DNA of 64,000 nt, from contig OY757026.1 in assembly GCA_963580285.1 (NCBI GenBank), positions 68,077,396-68,141,395 of the forward strand, in the 5' to 3' direction. Shown here piece after piece: positions 22,976-33,562 of the stretch (position 1 is its first letter; each line of letters begins with the position of its first letter). Below the pieces are notes generated by a model. That model worked only from the letters and a program-made list of their open reading frames with translations. It made no database searches and had not been told where the DNA came from. This stretch comes from Lucinisca nassula (lineage: Eukaryota; Mollusca; Bivalvia; Lucinida; Lucinidae). Position numbers and translations under genes: made by a program.

Positions 22976-23325
22976 ATTTAAGCTGCTGCTCGTGATGGCA
23001 CATTGGAAAGCTATACGACCCCAAGACGCACCGAAGAGCCAACTAAATTATGTAAACCCCGGCGGAAAATGAGGGTGTAGGTTGGGACCTCGTAAAACCA
23101 GTCTTATACCCCACCCACCGCTATCGAAGTTATAACGTTTGACCGTCTCAAGGCGGTACCTTCGTCATGGTTTCATTTGTTTTATGTTTGCTGTTTTTCC
23201 ATCGTTTTAATTGTTTAATTGTAATACTTCTGTATGCCTGATTGATTTAGTTGAGTAAAGTAACTGCGTTGCTACTTGTTTGGGAGGCAGACAGCTGCTT
23301 ACTCAGCATTTCGTCAGTGATTATG
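22976..23325. other. No recognised feature
   Basis: No repeat match or supported frame seen. Confidence 0.3.
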
Positions 23326-23640
23326 TTCAAGCCCCCACCCATAGGGGCTTGAAGAAATATATGGGCTGCTTGATGCTTCCACGCAGAGCTGAATCCGGCC
23401 CGCACACTAGTACTGGTAAATCGCTTAGAGGATCTAAGCCTGTCCAGGAACCGCGGTGCGAGGCGGACCGTCCATGCTAATAAACCCTATTGGTTTCATT
23501 GGGCGACAGGGCTTGAGATGATTTTATCTCAATGTCGGGTAAAAGTCCCACAAAATTGGAAGCTGCGTCTCCAAAATGACCTTTACAGTGTTGACGGTGA
23601 CGTTAAACCTCAAATCAAACAAACAAACAAACAGTGATTA
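23326..23640 (+). mobile_element. Dispersed repeat family B copy
   Basis: Head CCCCACCCATAGGGGC, tail CGTTAAACCTCAAATCAAAC. Confidence 0.85.
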
Positions 23641-23712
23641 TGTTCTCTGTTAAGATGTGTTTGTCCGTTTTTCCCCTCTAATGCATTATAGCAAACACAC
23701 GAAGTGTTTGCT

Positions 23713-23796
23713 TTACTGTAGAGAGGCTGGAACAATATACTTAGGCACCCAAATCTCGCCTGGAATCTCGTCCAGTTTCTCGCGATAATCCGCCAT
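23713..23796 (-). other. Candidate short ORF or first exon with YY1-like start context
   Basis: GTAAAGATGGCGGAT starts a 27-codon frame (MADYREKLDEIPGEIWVPKY..) ending TAA. AAGATGGCGG matches the YY1-type initiator seen at many gene starts, and the peptide looks gene-like. No clean splice donor or continuation was found. Confidence 0.25.
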
Positions 23797-24600
23797 CTTT
23801 ACAGAGTTCATGAGAATTGTATTCACATCCAAAAATTGCTCCTCAAAACAAAACTGAGTCAAGTCCCATTACAACAGAAACACAAAAAAGCGTCGAAATA
23901 ATATTAAAAAGCTCATTTCGAAGACTGTTCCATCAACGCTGAATTTGATCGCGGGAAAGTTTCGAAACTTCGTCACGGATTTAAATGAACTGAAACGTAC
24001 CGCACTGAGCCAAAAAGTTTAGCCGTAAAACCCAGCACCGCGTAAGGACCAACGAGTTACCGGAGCATTTACCGAAACATTTACAGGAGCTTCTCGGTAG
24101 GGTGGAAAGCGCTTCTCGTCTGGCCAAGAAATTAAATTTTTTCACAAGCTATTACTCAGGAGTAATAAAATAAAGCCCTTGAAATATTAAGAGACATAAT
24201 GAGCTATCTGGCTACCTGTTGGATTTCTTCCTTCCTAAGATTTACAAAGTGATGATCCCCCCCACCCCCCAAATCCCTTAGCAATTCGCTAGTGCTTCAG
24301 GATACTTTAAAGTGTCCATGCTGCAAACTAACTGTGAGTCACTCTATCTAATTTCAATTCTTCCCATGAAGTGCACCCAGGACCAACACTGGCGCATTGT
24401 CATGCTAAGACTATGTGCAAAGCGGAGTTGAATCTCAAAAAATAGTTTTGTCTTTAACGACGCGTAAACCCTGGTGCTTCATTGTGCTTCATCTCCCAGA
24501 GAAAGGGCCAAAAAGAGATAGAAGAGGTAGAAATGGATAAGAGAGGGCGGGACAGAGGAGAAAGGGGGAAAATGGATAAAAGTGCAGAAACAGAAGAAAT
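23797..24600. other. No recognised feature
   Basis: No repeat match. It could be 5' sequence of the short ORF on the minus strand. Confidence 0.25.
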
Positions 24601-24663
24601 AACACACACACACACACACACACACTCACACACACACACACACACACACACGCGCGCGCGCGC
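24601..24663. repeat. (CA)n then (CG)n microsatellite
   Basis: About 25 CA units with one TCA interruption, ending in CGCGCGCGCG. Confidence 0.95.
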
Positions 24664-25230
24664 CTCTACCCATACCTGCGGTAAGGACAACATCCCTTGC
24701 CTCTGAGTCAATATCATTTGAACTCCCCAATGATGCAAGATACACGTCACCTTTGTGTCACAACAGAACAAATTAAAACTTTCAAAAACAGTTTTACAGT
24801 TTAGGGAAGACTTGCAAGATCCCTCTTGAAGCCCTCAAGGATCCCTGATGTGACAATACTCACTGGAAGTTGGTCCTTAAGGCCGATTCCCGTGGCGATG
24901 AAGGTGGGAGGGGCTGACAGAAGATGTCGTACCATATACCCCATCGGGTATCCCCAACTGTTCGCTGCTTGCGGGTCGGAGAAACTGCAACCATGAATAT
25001 CCACTTGGCCCAGAGATATCTTGATGTAAATGCTGGAAAGTTTGCCGGCCAAGGTGTTGCATCACTCGGGAGGTACTCTGATTGTGTGGTAGTCACCTCT
25101 GACAAAACCGTGTTGCTTGCCGTTGCACCTTCTTGATACAATATGTGGGTCCAATAGTGACGTGGGATAATCCAGGATAAGTCTAGCCATGGTCTCTGCC
25201 ATCATGTTTTAACATCTTCAGACCAGCTGA

Positions 25231-25540
25231 TTATCTTCCTTCCAAAGAAACACCAGGCTGCTTTTTGTCTTTTTTCAGATACACCAAAATGGGGCTGACT
25301 TTCTGTGATAGGTCATTTATGTATGGGCAGAACAACAAATGTCTGAGCATGCCACCTTGGGGAACATTGGATACAGCTGGGGAAATCGTGCACTTTGTGA
25401 CATTTACCCCTACAAATAATGCCAATGGAACATGTTCAAATACCGGCCTTTAATGTCGCTGTTGTTGGGGGGTGGGGGTCGAACCGGGGGCCTCTAGCAT
25501 CAGAGGCAAGTGCACTAACCACATAGCTACAATACTAGCA
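25231..25540 (-). mobile_element. tRNA-headed SINE with RT-like stretch, degenerate
   Basis: The minus strand from 25540 has GGTTAGTGCACTTGCCTCTG and GGTTCGACCCC (B-box). Lower down, 25425-25231 reads SNVPQGGMLRHLLF and YINDLS, a damaged copy of the GVPQG..LYINDL LINE motif. Whether this is one chimaera or two neighbours is unclear. Confidence 0.5.
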
Positions 25541-25639
25541 CTATCGGTCTTTTTGATGTCCTACACCACCATTTGCTGCTACTTACGGGGTATAATTTCT
25601 TTCTTTCTTTCTACTTATACTGCGATCGGTCACATTTAC

Positions 25640-25950
25640 ACTCCAGGTTGCAGGGTTGAAAGCCTACACAGTGACCATGTAATTATTTTAACCTGCACAG
25701 GAGATGACTCGCCCAGCACAGGGGGCCTGCAGTTAACGTCCCGATCTGAAAGATGGTGCACTTTTTGGAATGCATCCCTGCAAATGATGCCAATGGAGTG
25801 TGTTCGGACACCGAACCTGGTGTATGAATGTCATTTGACGTGTCACCAGTAACAATTCTGATTCTGAGCGAAATAATCACCGCCTCCGGGGATCGAACGG
25901 GTGCCTCTAGCATCAGAGGCAAGTGCACTAACCACTGAGCTATCACGCTC
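25640..25950 (-). mobile_element. tRNA-headed SINE, second copy
   Basis: The minus strand starts GATAGCTCAGTGGTTAGTGC (A-box) and has CGTTCGATCCCCGG (B-box). The body shares AATGATGCCAATGGA with the copy at 25231-25540. 25818-25866 equals the 3' end of the LINE (TCATTTGACGTGTCACCAGT). Confidence 0.7.
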
Positions 25951-26000
25951 CTCTATATCTGAGTGTGTTTGCTCAAAAGGCAATGCCTTCATTTCATATT

Positions 26001-26147
26001 AAGAATCTTATATGGGTGTGAGGGGTGGATGGAAAAATCCGTTCCGAGGGACACTGTCCGGCATCACGAGGCTTGCCGAGTGATGCCGGACAGTGGTCCC
26101 GAGGGACGGATTTTTCCATCCACCTCTCACACCCATATTGGATTCTT
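26001..26147. repeat. 147 bp palindrome (family E)
   Basis: TATGGGTGTGAGGGGTGGAT pairs with the downstream complement. Inner arms are TGTCCGGCATCA. The apex is CGAGGCTTGCCGAG (26067-26080). Copies at 46735 and 50624. Confidence 0.9.
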
Positions 26148-26430
26148 TTTCTTGCATACCTTCCATTTCTTAGTGCGGACTTTTAATGCTGCAGTCAGTT
26201 CGGTTACCAACGTCGTCCATATTGTGTTGACACTGCATGAACGTTTAGTGACGTCACGTAACGTGCTGTGACGCCAACCTTAACGACGGCGCATACGAGG
26301 TCGTAATCAACCAGTGCATTTATCAAACACGCGATTATGTTCGATTTTGGGTCGAAACACCAGGGTCAGAACATAGATTTCTTTCCAAGGGTAAAACCAC
26401 GGATTTCCTTGTCTGTTGTGCAAGGAATGA
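26148..26430. repeat. Family E flank
   Basis: CTTGCATACCTTCCATTTC, GTGACGTCACGTAACGTGC and GGATTTCCTTGTCTG recur beside the palindromes at 46.9 kb and 50.5 kb and alone at 60.5 kb. Confidence 0.7.
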
Positions 26431-26639
26431 TGATTCAGTTAGATCCAAATGTACCTTTACAAGCTTGATTTACAAAGAATTACACACCATCAACTTAAAA
26501 AATTGGAATGACGCGGTGATAACTCATTAGTCTGATTTGGTGCACAAATACAGAAACATCCGCTATCAAGACCAGCTAATTCGAGACTTATTTTTTTTTT
26601 AAATCACATTTAAATAATTTCAATCGTTCCTCTATTCTT

Positions 26640-26820
26640 ATGTTTGTATGATTAATTTGAGGTTGATCGTCCCCTTCAACACTGTTTAGGTCATTTTGGA
26701 GAAGATGCTCCCAATATTTGGGGCTTTTACCCGACATTGAGATGAAATGACATCTCAATCCCCGCAGCACAATGGAACCAATGGGGTTCAACTTGCACCA
26801 CTTTGTCGGGAAGGCTAAGC
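26640..26820 (-). mobile_element. Family B fragment
   Basis: TTTGAGGTTGATCGTCCCC to AACCAATGGGGTTCAAC. Confidence 0.7.
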
Positions 26821-26828
26821 CTTTTCAA

Positions 26829-27528
26829 AATTTTATAGACGTCATTCTAATTTAATTTCAAAATTCAATATTGGACTTAAATCTCTTCTGTAACAAGGTC
26901 CACTGTATAGTAGACTTAGTATATAAATTCAGACAAATATATAACCGCAATGATTTCAGCACCAGATTTCGTAAAATCATTCTTCGATATAAAAAGATAG
27001 GGTACAACATAAATGTTATACGACAGATTGCATGCATGGAAGTTAACCCAATCAGGGTTGATAACTTTGCTTCCCTCTTTAATTGCACGCTGGTGGGTCA
27101 GACCTCAGATTCTATGACGGTTCCAGCGTAACGGCTTACTGAGAATTTGAGATAATAAAATTCTATGTAATGTTGGTGGGTGCCCGATTCCCTGTCTCTG
27201 TTCGGGCCCATCGGAGTCTAACTGATGATTTTCTTTTGCTCGAGCATTTCAGTGGTTTCTTGCAGTCGAGTCCTCACCGTTGTTTCATCTTTCATCTCTG
27301 TGGTTGTTTGATTTTTGTGTTCAACGAGATATTGCACTGATGAGTTAGGAAACCTTCATCCGGATTGAACACATTATTTGTTCAAACCGCGACGAAAGTG
27401 AGGGCGAGGATTACAGCTGCGTAAAATCGAATTAAGCCCCCCCCCCCCCCTCCCCCGCCAGTGAAATTCGTTTCACTTACCTTTGCAGTGCGATTCTTCG
27501 GTCGTGGTTTACTTTTGTTATGGCTTGT

Positions 27529-27580
<52 letters not shown>

Positions 27581-27655
27581 GCTTATATTATTTTGTTTTG
27601 GATGGCCGATTTGCCATTTTGTAGGAAAGTAACTGTCCTTATTGATGTTTCATTA
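26829..27655 (+). mobile_element. R1 retroelement, 3' coding end and tail
   Basis: The plus strand encodes DLVYKFRQIYNRNDFSTRFR and GYNINVIRQIACM, then NFASLFNCTLVGQ, then the tail with poly-C (27436-27456) and a GT microsatellite. It meets an opposite copy at 27655. Confidence 0.8.
27532..27579. repeat. (GT)n microsatellite
   Basis: About 22 GT units inside the R1 tail. Confidence 0.95.
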
Positions 27656-28775
27656 AAAGCAGAAGTAAAACAAAGATCAGGAATCGATACAATTAACTTA
27701 CTCCACCCATCAAAGACTCCAAACGGAAAGAAACACAAACATTAAGCGACCAGACCATAATGGAAACCTAAACAAAGGAAGGCCATAAGGACAGTCACTT
27801 TCCGACAAAATGGACATATGGCCATCCAAAATAAAAAGACACAAGTGATACACACAGTAAGTAACAGACAACAACATAAATAAATCGCCACAGAAGAACC
27901 GCCTTGGAACGGTCAGTGGAAAGATTTCCACTGGGGGGCTTAAATCGATTTTACGTGGCCACAATCCTCGCCTTACTTCTGTCGCGATTTAGACAAATAA
28001 TTTGTTCAGTCCGCATGAAGGCCTCCTAACTCATCAGTGCAACATCTCCGTGAACACAAATAATCAAAGAACCACAGAGGTGAGACAACGGTGAGGACTC
28101 GACAGCAAGAAACCAATGCTGGAGCAAAAGAAAACCAACAGTTAGACTCCGATGGGCCCGACCAGAGACAGAGCATCAGGCACCAACCAATATTACCTTG
28201 AATTAGATCTCTCTAATTCTCAATAAGCCTTTACGTTGGGACCGTCATAGAATCTAAGGCCTGACCCACCGGCGTGCAATTAAAGAGGGAAGCAAAGTTG
28301 CCAACCGTGATTGGGTTAACTACCATGCATGCAGTCTGTCGTATAACATCCATGCTGTATCCAATCTTTTTATATCGAAGAACGATTTTACGAAATTGGG
28401 TGCTGAAGTCGTTGCCAACCGTGATTAGGTTAACTACCATGCATGCAGTCTGTCGAATAACATCCATGTTGTATCCAATCTTTTTATATCGAAGAACGAT
28501 TTTACGAAATTGGGTGCTGAAGTCGTTGCCAACCGTTATTGGGTTAACTACCATGCATGCAGTCTGTCGAATAACATCCATGTTGTATCCAATCTTTTTA
28601 TATCGAAGAACGATTTTACGAAATTGGGTGCTGAAGTCATTGCGGTTATATATTCTTCTTAATTTATATACTAAGTCACCATAAAATTCGGGTTTCGATA
28701 GACCTTGTTGCAGAAGAGATTTAAGTCCAAGATTGAATTTTGAAATTAAATCAGAATGGCGTCTATAAAAGGGGG
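27655..28775 (-). mobile_element. R1 retroelement, 3' coding end and tail, opposite copy
   Basis: Well-preserved tail (27655-28260), then the coding end up to 28775 with a threefold in-frame duplication. With the plus copy just upstream it forms a large inverted repeat joined at the 3' tails. Confidence 0.85.
28297..28638 (-). repeat. 114 bp tandem triplication within the R1 frame
   Basis: GTTGCCAACCGT starts at 28297, 28411 and 28525, an exact 114-base period (38 codons). The minus frame stays open across all three, repeating KKIGYNMDVIRQTACMVVN. Units are nearly identical, so the expansion is recent. Confidence 0.92.
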
Positions 28776-31655
28776 TCTTTCATCTGTGCCCATGCATTTG
28801 TTTTCTTTAAACTTTGTATATTTATAACTCAGCATATACAACCTATAAAAATGTATCTAATAAATTATATAAATCAAAGTAGGACTCAGGAGGCCACTCT
28901 AGCTGACTCCCTCCATGGGCTGGTGTCAGTCTTTAAATAACTGCGTCTTAAATCTTATGTTTTATTAAGTTTCAAGATCTGTGGACTGGATCGAATGCAG
29001 AACTCCTGAGCATTCCTTTGATACTAAAACACCTGTTGAATTAATTAAAGTTTACATGTTCTGATAAAATAATTATCAAAAATCTACTTTTTAATGAAAA
29101 TTTTAAGAAATTATCAAAATTCAATCCCTAAGATAAATAAGTTATAGTCTTTGTCAAGATTTCATTTTGCTAGGAAAACTTGTCATGTCATATGTATCTT
29201 CTTTAGCTATGCCAAATTTCATGAAAATCCAAAACCGGTAACACTGTAGTTTTACACCTTTAATGGATGTAAGTCGCTTCTGCAAAATTTACTATTTTAT
29301 TGAAATCATCCAAGAACCTTACAAAAATGCAATTCGTAACACTTACGAAATAAAAATGAGATTATACAAATCAAAATGAATACATATTGAGCTGATCTAG
29401 CTTAGAAACTATTAAAATATCATGAATTTCTGATATTTTCCTTTCATTTATACACCATGATCTATCCAAAATAGTAGATAGTAAAACACTTAATCAAAAG
29501 GTATTCTAATCAACAAATTAGGCTAAACAACATATGTTTTTTTTATATTAGCAGCAAAATTATTGTGAACATGTGCAACTTGATTTAATGACTTTGCATA
29601 AGTCATGCTACTCAAATAGGTGTTAGGCAAGGAGATCCATTATTTTCATTTCCATACCAAGCTGGTATGCAAGGACGCAATGGTCAGTGGTTTGTTGTTA
29701 CTAGTAGAAATAGTTCTGTTGATAAATCCATGGTCAGATTAAGCCTTAGATATACTCTGTCTTTATGAACGCTGGATTATTATATTTAACAAAAAAGTTA
29801 CAGTAATTATTGGTTAGTGTTTCCAAAAATCGAAATGTCACTGATATTGAGTTTCTGTTGCAAAAGATATCATTGATGGATGAGGTGCAGAATATTTGGT
29901 GTAAACAAAGCTGTTCCATGACCTGGAGAAATTTTGCTATTAGACAGGGAGATAAACAGTTTCCTTCCTTATAATACTCATACATAAATATGTCTCTTTT
30001 CTGCATTGGTATTGTAATTGTAATCGTTTCTTTAGTGTCTTATTTTTTCTAATTACTTTGTCAATATAGTGGTTAATTTATTCGAAGCGAGCTTTTAGTA
30101 TTTTTTTTCTGGTTGTAAAACTTTCAACCACTTCTTGAATGTTTCTGCTGAATGCAAGTTCATTGTTTTTTAAGCACTGTTCTTGCTTGCTTTTTGTTCA
30201 TTAATAATTACCAGTACATTTCTGTGCAATGTATCTCTCAGCTTAGAAAGAGCATTGCAATGAATTTACTGAAAATAATTTAAAATCCTATGAGTAATGC
30301 GATAACTACTCACAAATTGGATACTTATTATCAACAGTTTAAATGCTTCATGATATCTTACATAACGTGCTTTGTAATTACTGCAACAACTGCTGAGATA
30401 GGTAGATGAAGTGAAAGACCTATACAAATATATAGACAACACAATCATGATCAAATAGGTTTTGGAACACTGACAAATGTACGACCATGTGAATTCTAAA
30501 AGCAAATTCAAATGGCTATGGAATACAGCTTCAGGAAGCCGCTTGATTTCGTTCATAGGGGCTATACAAAAAAAGATAGATTGGCTAGTGCTTATGCAGA
30601 TACAAATTCTGAAAACCTAATGTCCAGGAAAAGCAATCTCAAGTGTTATTGGTTTTCCCTAGAGTAAACCTTCCTTTTTAAATGGACAGTTAGGGTTAAA
30701 TAAAGAAACAACAGTTTGACTTGAGAGTCATTTATCTCAAGTCGGATAACAAATCTCACAAAATCTGTAGCAACATTTAAAGTGATTGGTATGTTGTTGA
30801 TTTGAATGTTAAATTTAAATATCACCTTAGCACCATTACCAATTTAGACAAGAACGACAGAAAGAAAACTGTGCACATGATTATATTGGTGCAATTGATG
30901 ACGTTTGTCATCAAAAACCTTTGCGGTATAGTTCTGTAAACAAAATACGTTGTTCCATAGGGGAGAATTTTGCCGAAATGGATGTTTTGATATAATACTT
31001 ATAATTATGCTATGAACTGCTTACACAAACCATACTATACTATAGCCATTCAAATCGAAAGCAATAGTAAAGTATTATTAAACAGCATGACCAAAACATG
31101 ATAATCGTATAATTTCACATTTTGCTAAATCAGGACTATCAGTATTCAGTCTGTTAAAACACAATGTTACCGGTCCTCAATTTCCATCAAAATTCATCAA
31201 CATGTTCCTAAGATATGTGGGTAGTTTTTATGCTAAAATGGTGTCTTGACAAAAAATATGAACATGGTAAAAATGCATATAAAATTTTAATGAATACAAA
31301 AATAGGAGCTGAAATATGGGGACACCATCAAAGAAAATTGAATGCCCAGCAACTATTACTAAACATATGAGGTCATTCATAGTATCAACTAACTCCCCAA
31401 TTATGGCTTTAATTCATAAAATATAGCAGCATTAGATATATGAAACTCTGGATACTGTAGACAAGTTTATATGAGAGTACTCTCTGTTGTGATAGAGACT
31501 TAATAAAATATGTAATAAATTTACTACGGAAATAAAATTTAAAAGTGAATGCATCGTAATTATAATGATTATACCCAAGGCAATTATTGTGCATAACTTA
31601 ATCAAAATCCAAGCGTGGGCAGAAACCTATGCAAATTTCCTATACCTTGAAAGAC
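28776..31655. other. AT-rich stretch with two weak RT-like motifs
   Basis: Very AT-rich with short frames. GVRQGDP is readable on plus at 29619-29639 and IRQGDK at 29939-29956; both resemble the RQGD motif of LINE reverse transcriptases. This suggests a decayed LINE but is weak. No gene supported. Confidence 0.3.
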
Positions 31656-31678
31656 ACCCCCCCCCCCCCCCCCCCTTT
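31656..31678. repeat. Poly-C tract
   Basis: About 22 C residues at the edge of an R1 copy. Confidence 0.95.
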
Positions 31679-32172
31679 GAAAAGGCTTTGCGTAGTTTAT
31701 GGTACCGATAACCCTGATTAAGAAGTTTAGCCGTTGATAACTTATTACGAGTGTTGAAGTCAGTTGGATGACTACACACTCAAGCAAATCGAATTAACTG
31801 CGAAATATAAACGCCATAGGATGGCGCACGAGGAACATCACCATCCAAAAAAGGAAAATTTACAATCTCAAAATCAAAGTCATCGCGTTTATCATAAATT
31901 TTGCACGAAAGAAACCCATCTACAATAGATAGATGTAAAGCCAAAAACAGGGCCTCGGTATCAGAAGAATTTGCTCTATTTAACTGAAGTTCTGGGGGGG
32001 GGGTAAATCTGACTGATCAAACCGTCGAAATAGGTATTATCAATATTTAATAAATCATCTAAATTTCTAGAAGTGGAGCTAAAAGCTTCAATAATTTCAG
32101 ATTGGTTATCAATGGAAAGCGACAGCATGAAGTCTCTTTCATAACAATACAAGAACAGATCGGCCACAAGAG
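31679..32172 (-). mobile_element. R1 retroelement, internal RT segment
   Basis: The minus strand reads ADLFLYCYERDFMLSLS and TSRNLDDLLNIDNTYF. The catalytic YxDD box is present as NLDD, the Tyr being lost. Below it come a KRDDFDF..NFPFLD-type stretch and an IRFA-like segment. Frame interrupted by a poly-G tract near 31996. Inactive. Confidence 0.75.
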
Positions 32173-32360
32173 TCTAGTTGTTTCATGTTTCGGTTTCTTT
32201 CCCTCTGGTTTTACTGATGGGAGCTTATCATTGCCTTAACTTCTATTAGTCCTTCTATGCGGTTTACAAGTATTCATGTGCAGACGGTTTCAGCTCTACG
32301 CTGAAGCACCATGCAGCCCAATCTATTTCTTCAAACCCAGATGGGCGGCGGGGCAAGACT
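32173..32360. mobile_element. R1 tail fragment and family B fragment
   Basis: 32173-32250 has TTTCATGTTTCGGTTTCTTT (R1 tail, plus). 32255-32360 has TTTCAGCTCTACGCTGAAGC and GATGGGCGGCGGGG (family B, minus). Confidence 0.6.
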
Positions 32361-32822
32361 TTTTCCTCCTTAATTATTCACCCACTTTCTCTTGAAAGAG
32401 ACCACCTCTGAGACTATTCAAAAGCGTTCTTAAAGATATTATTTAAACATTCCTGAAGGCGGACACTGATGATGTCTTAATGGCCGGTTCTGGCACTACC
32501 TAGCTTGGTCATCATGACTTTACCATCTCTCTCTCTCTCTCTCTGAGTGTATGTCCGTGCGTGTGTGTTTATTGTCAAATGCCAATTTTATAACTACATT
32601 GACCTTACACGGTAATCATTTACCCCAAATGGCCAAAATCAAACCAACGGTAATGATCGAGATCCGATCAGTGTCTATACAAGCATGTTGTTCTGTCGCT
32701 TACATTTTGTCTTAAACACTAAGAAAAAATCGTCGGCAATATCAAGACATTCAACCAGTAAGATGTTAATCACAATGACTGTTGTCTGCTTTGTTGTCTG
32801 CAAGTTACTTTAAAAGTTATTG
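32361..32822. other. No recognised feature; short (CT)n
   Basis: A CT run at 32527-32545. Otherwise nothing seen. Confidence 0.4.
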
Positions 32823-32895
32823 TTGCAAACAGTGTGGACAAAGATCAGGCTGCTCCTTTTGGAGCAGTCTGACAAGGGTTTACACTATTTGCCTG
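32823..32895. repeat. Palindrome, GATCAGAC family
   Basis: TGCAAACAGTGTGGACAAAG against GGGTTTACACTATTTGC, apex GGAGCA. Confidence 0.75.
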
Positions 32896-33009
32896 TAGGC
32901 AAACAATAGGTTTAAACCATTTTCAAGCAGACATAACCAGCATAACCAGACGATATTTTCAGATGCAGTTTTTCGCTGTGTTCTCAGATGCAGTTTTTCT
33001 TTGTGTCTT

Positions 33010-33130
33010 AAGGGTAAATATTGTTATTTAATGCACTGGCGACAAGTTGGCGTCATAAGGGTAAATATTCTTTATTTCAAGTATTGGCGACAAGTTGTCG
33101 TCATAAGGGTTAATATTCTGTTATTTCAAG
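33010..33130. repeat. 48 bp tandem repeat at the 3' end of the S51 gene
   Basis: About two and a half units containing GGCGACAAGTTG and GTCATAAGGGTAAATATTC, with a 48-base offset between matching positions. The S51 stop codon lies in one unit and the candidate poly(A) signal in the next. Confidence 0.75.
33071..33076 (-). promoter_or_regulatory. Candidate poly(A) signal of the S51 gene
   Basis: AATAAA on the minus strand lies about 34 bases beyond the stop codon. The position fits a poly(A) signal. It lies within a 48 bp tandem repeat and could be coincidental. Confidence 0.4.
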
Positions 33131-33562
33131 ATACATATTCTTGTAAGAAATCAGATCACGGTGGAAAGACTTTCTTCGTTCTACCCAACCTTCTGTGTCA
33201 TGACCAGCCCGAGACATTGTCACTTGAAATGTTGGATGTGATTTGTATGAAACCCCATATGCTGTTCGGTCTATTCGTGCATCGTACAAACTTGCCGCTA
33301 GTCGTACAAATTCAGGTTTACGCCCAGAACTCAGGCTCCCACCTCCAAATATATCACTCGTTGTCAAGACATGTTCATACAGTTCATGGCCTTTCATTGG
33401 AATTTTGGAAACAGCAAACTTGACCGATCTGTCATACAAGTTAATGATGTCTCCGTGTGTTAGGTATGTCATGAATATGTCACGTGATGTAAAGTATGAT
33501 TGTAGAGTATCCTCACTAGATTTGGACAGGTCGAAGAATGTCACGCCAGCAGATCCAAGCAC
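33110..33562 (-). CDS. S51 gene terminal exon
   Basis: Acceptor is TGTTTTACAG ending at 33563. Phase 0 joins AAG to GTG. It encodes residues 295-444, starting VLGSAGVTFFDLS and later TYLTHGDIINLYDRS, GGGSLSSGRKPEF and SHPTFQVTMSR. The last residues and the TAA at 33110-33112 run into a 48 bp tandem repeat, so the exact C-terminus is less certain than the rest; a donor before the stop cannot be excluded. Confidence 0.78.
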   Translation of the reverse strand: MLGSAGVTFFDLSKSSEDTLQSYFTSRDIFMTYLTHGDIINLYDRSVKFAVSKIPMKGHELYEHVLTTSDIFGGGSLSSGRKPEFVRLAASLYDARIDRTAYGVSYKSHPTFQVTMSRAGHDTEGWVERRKSFHRDLISYKNMYLEITEY

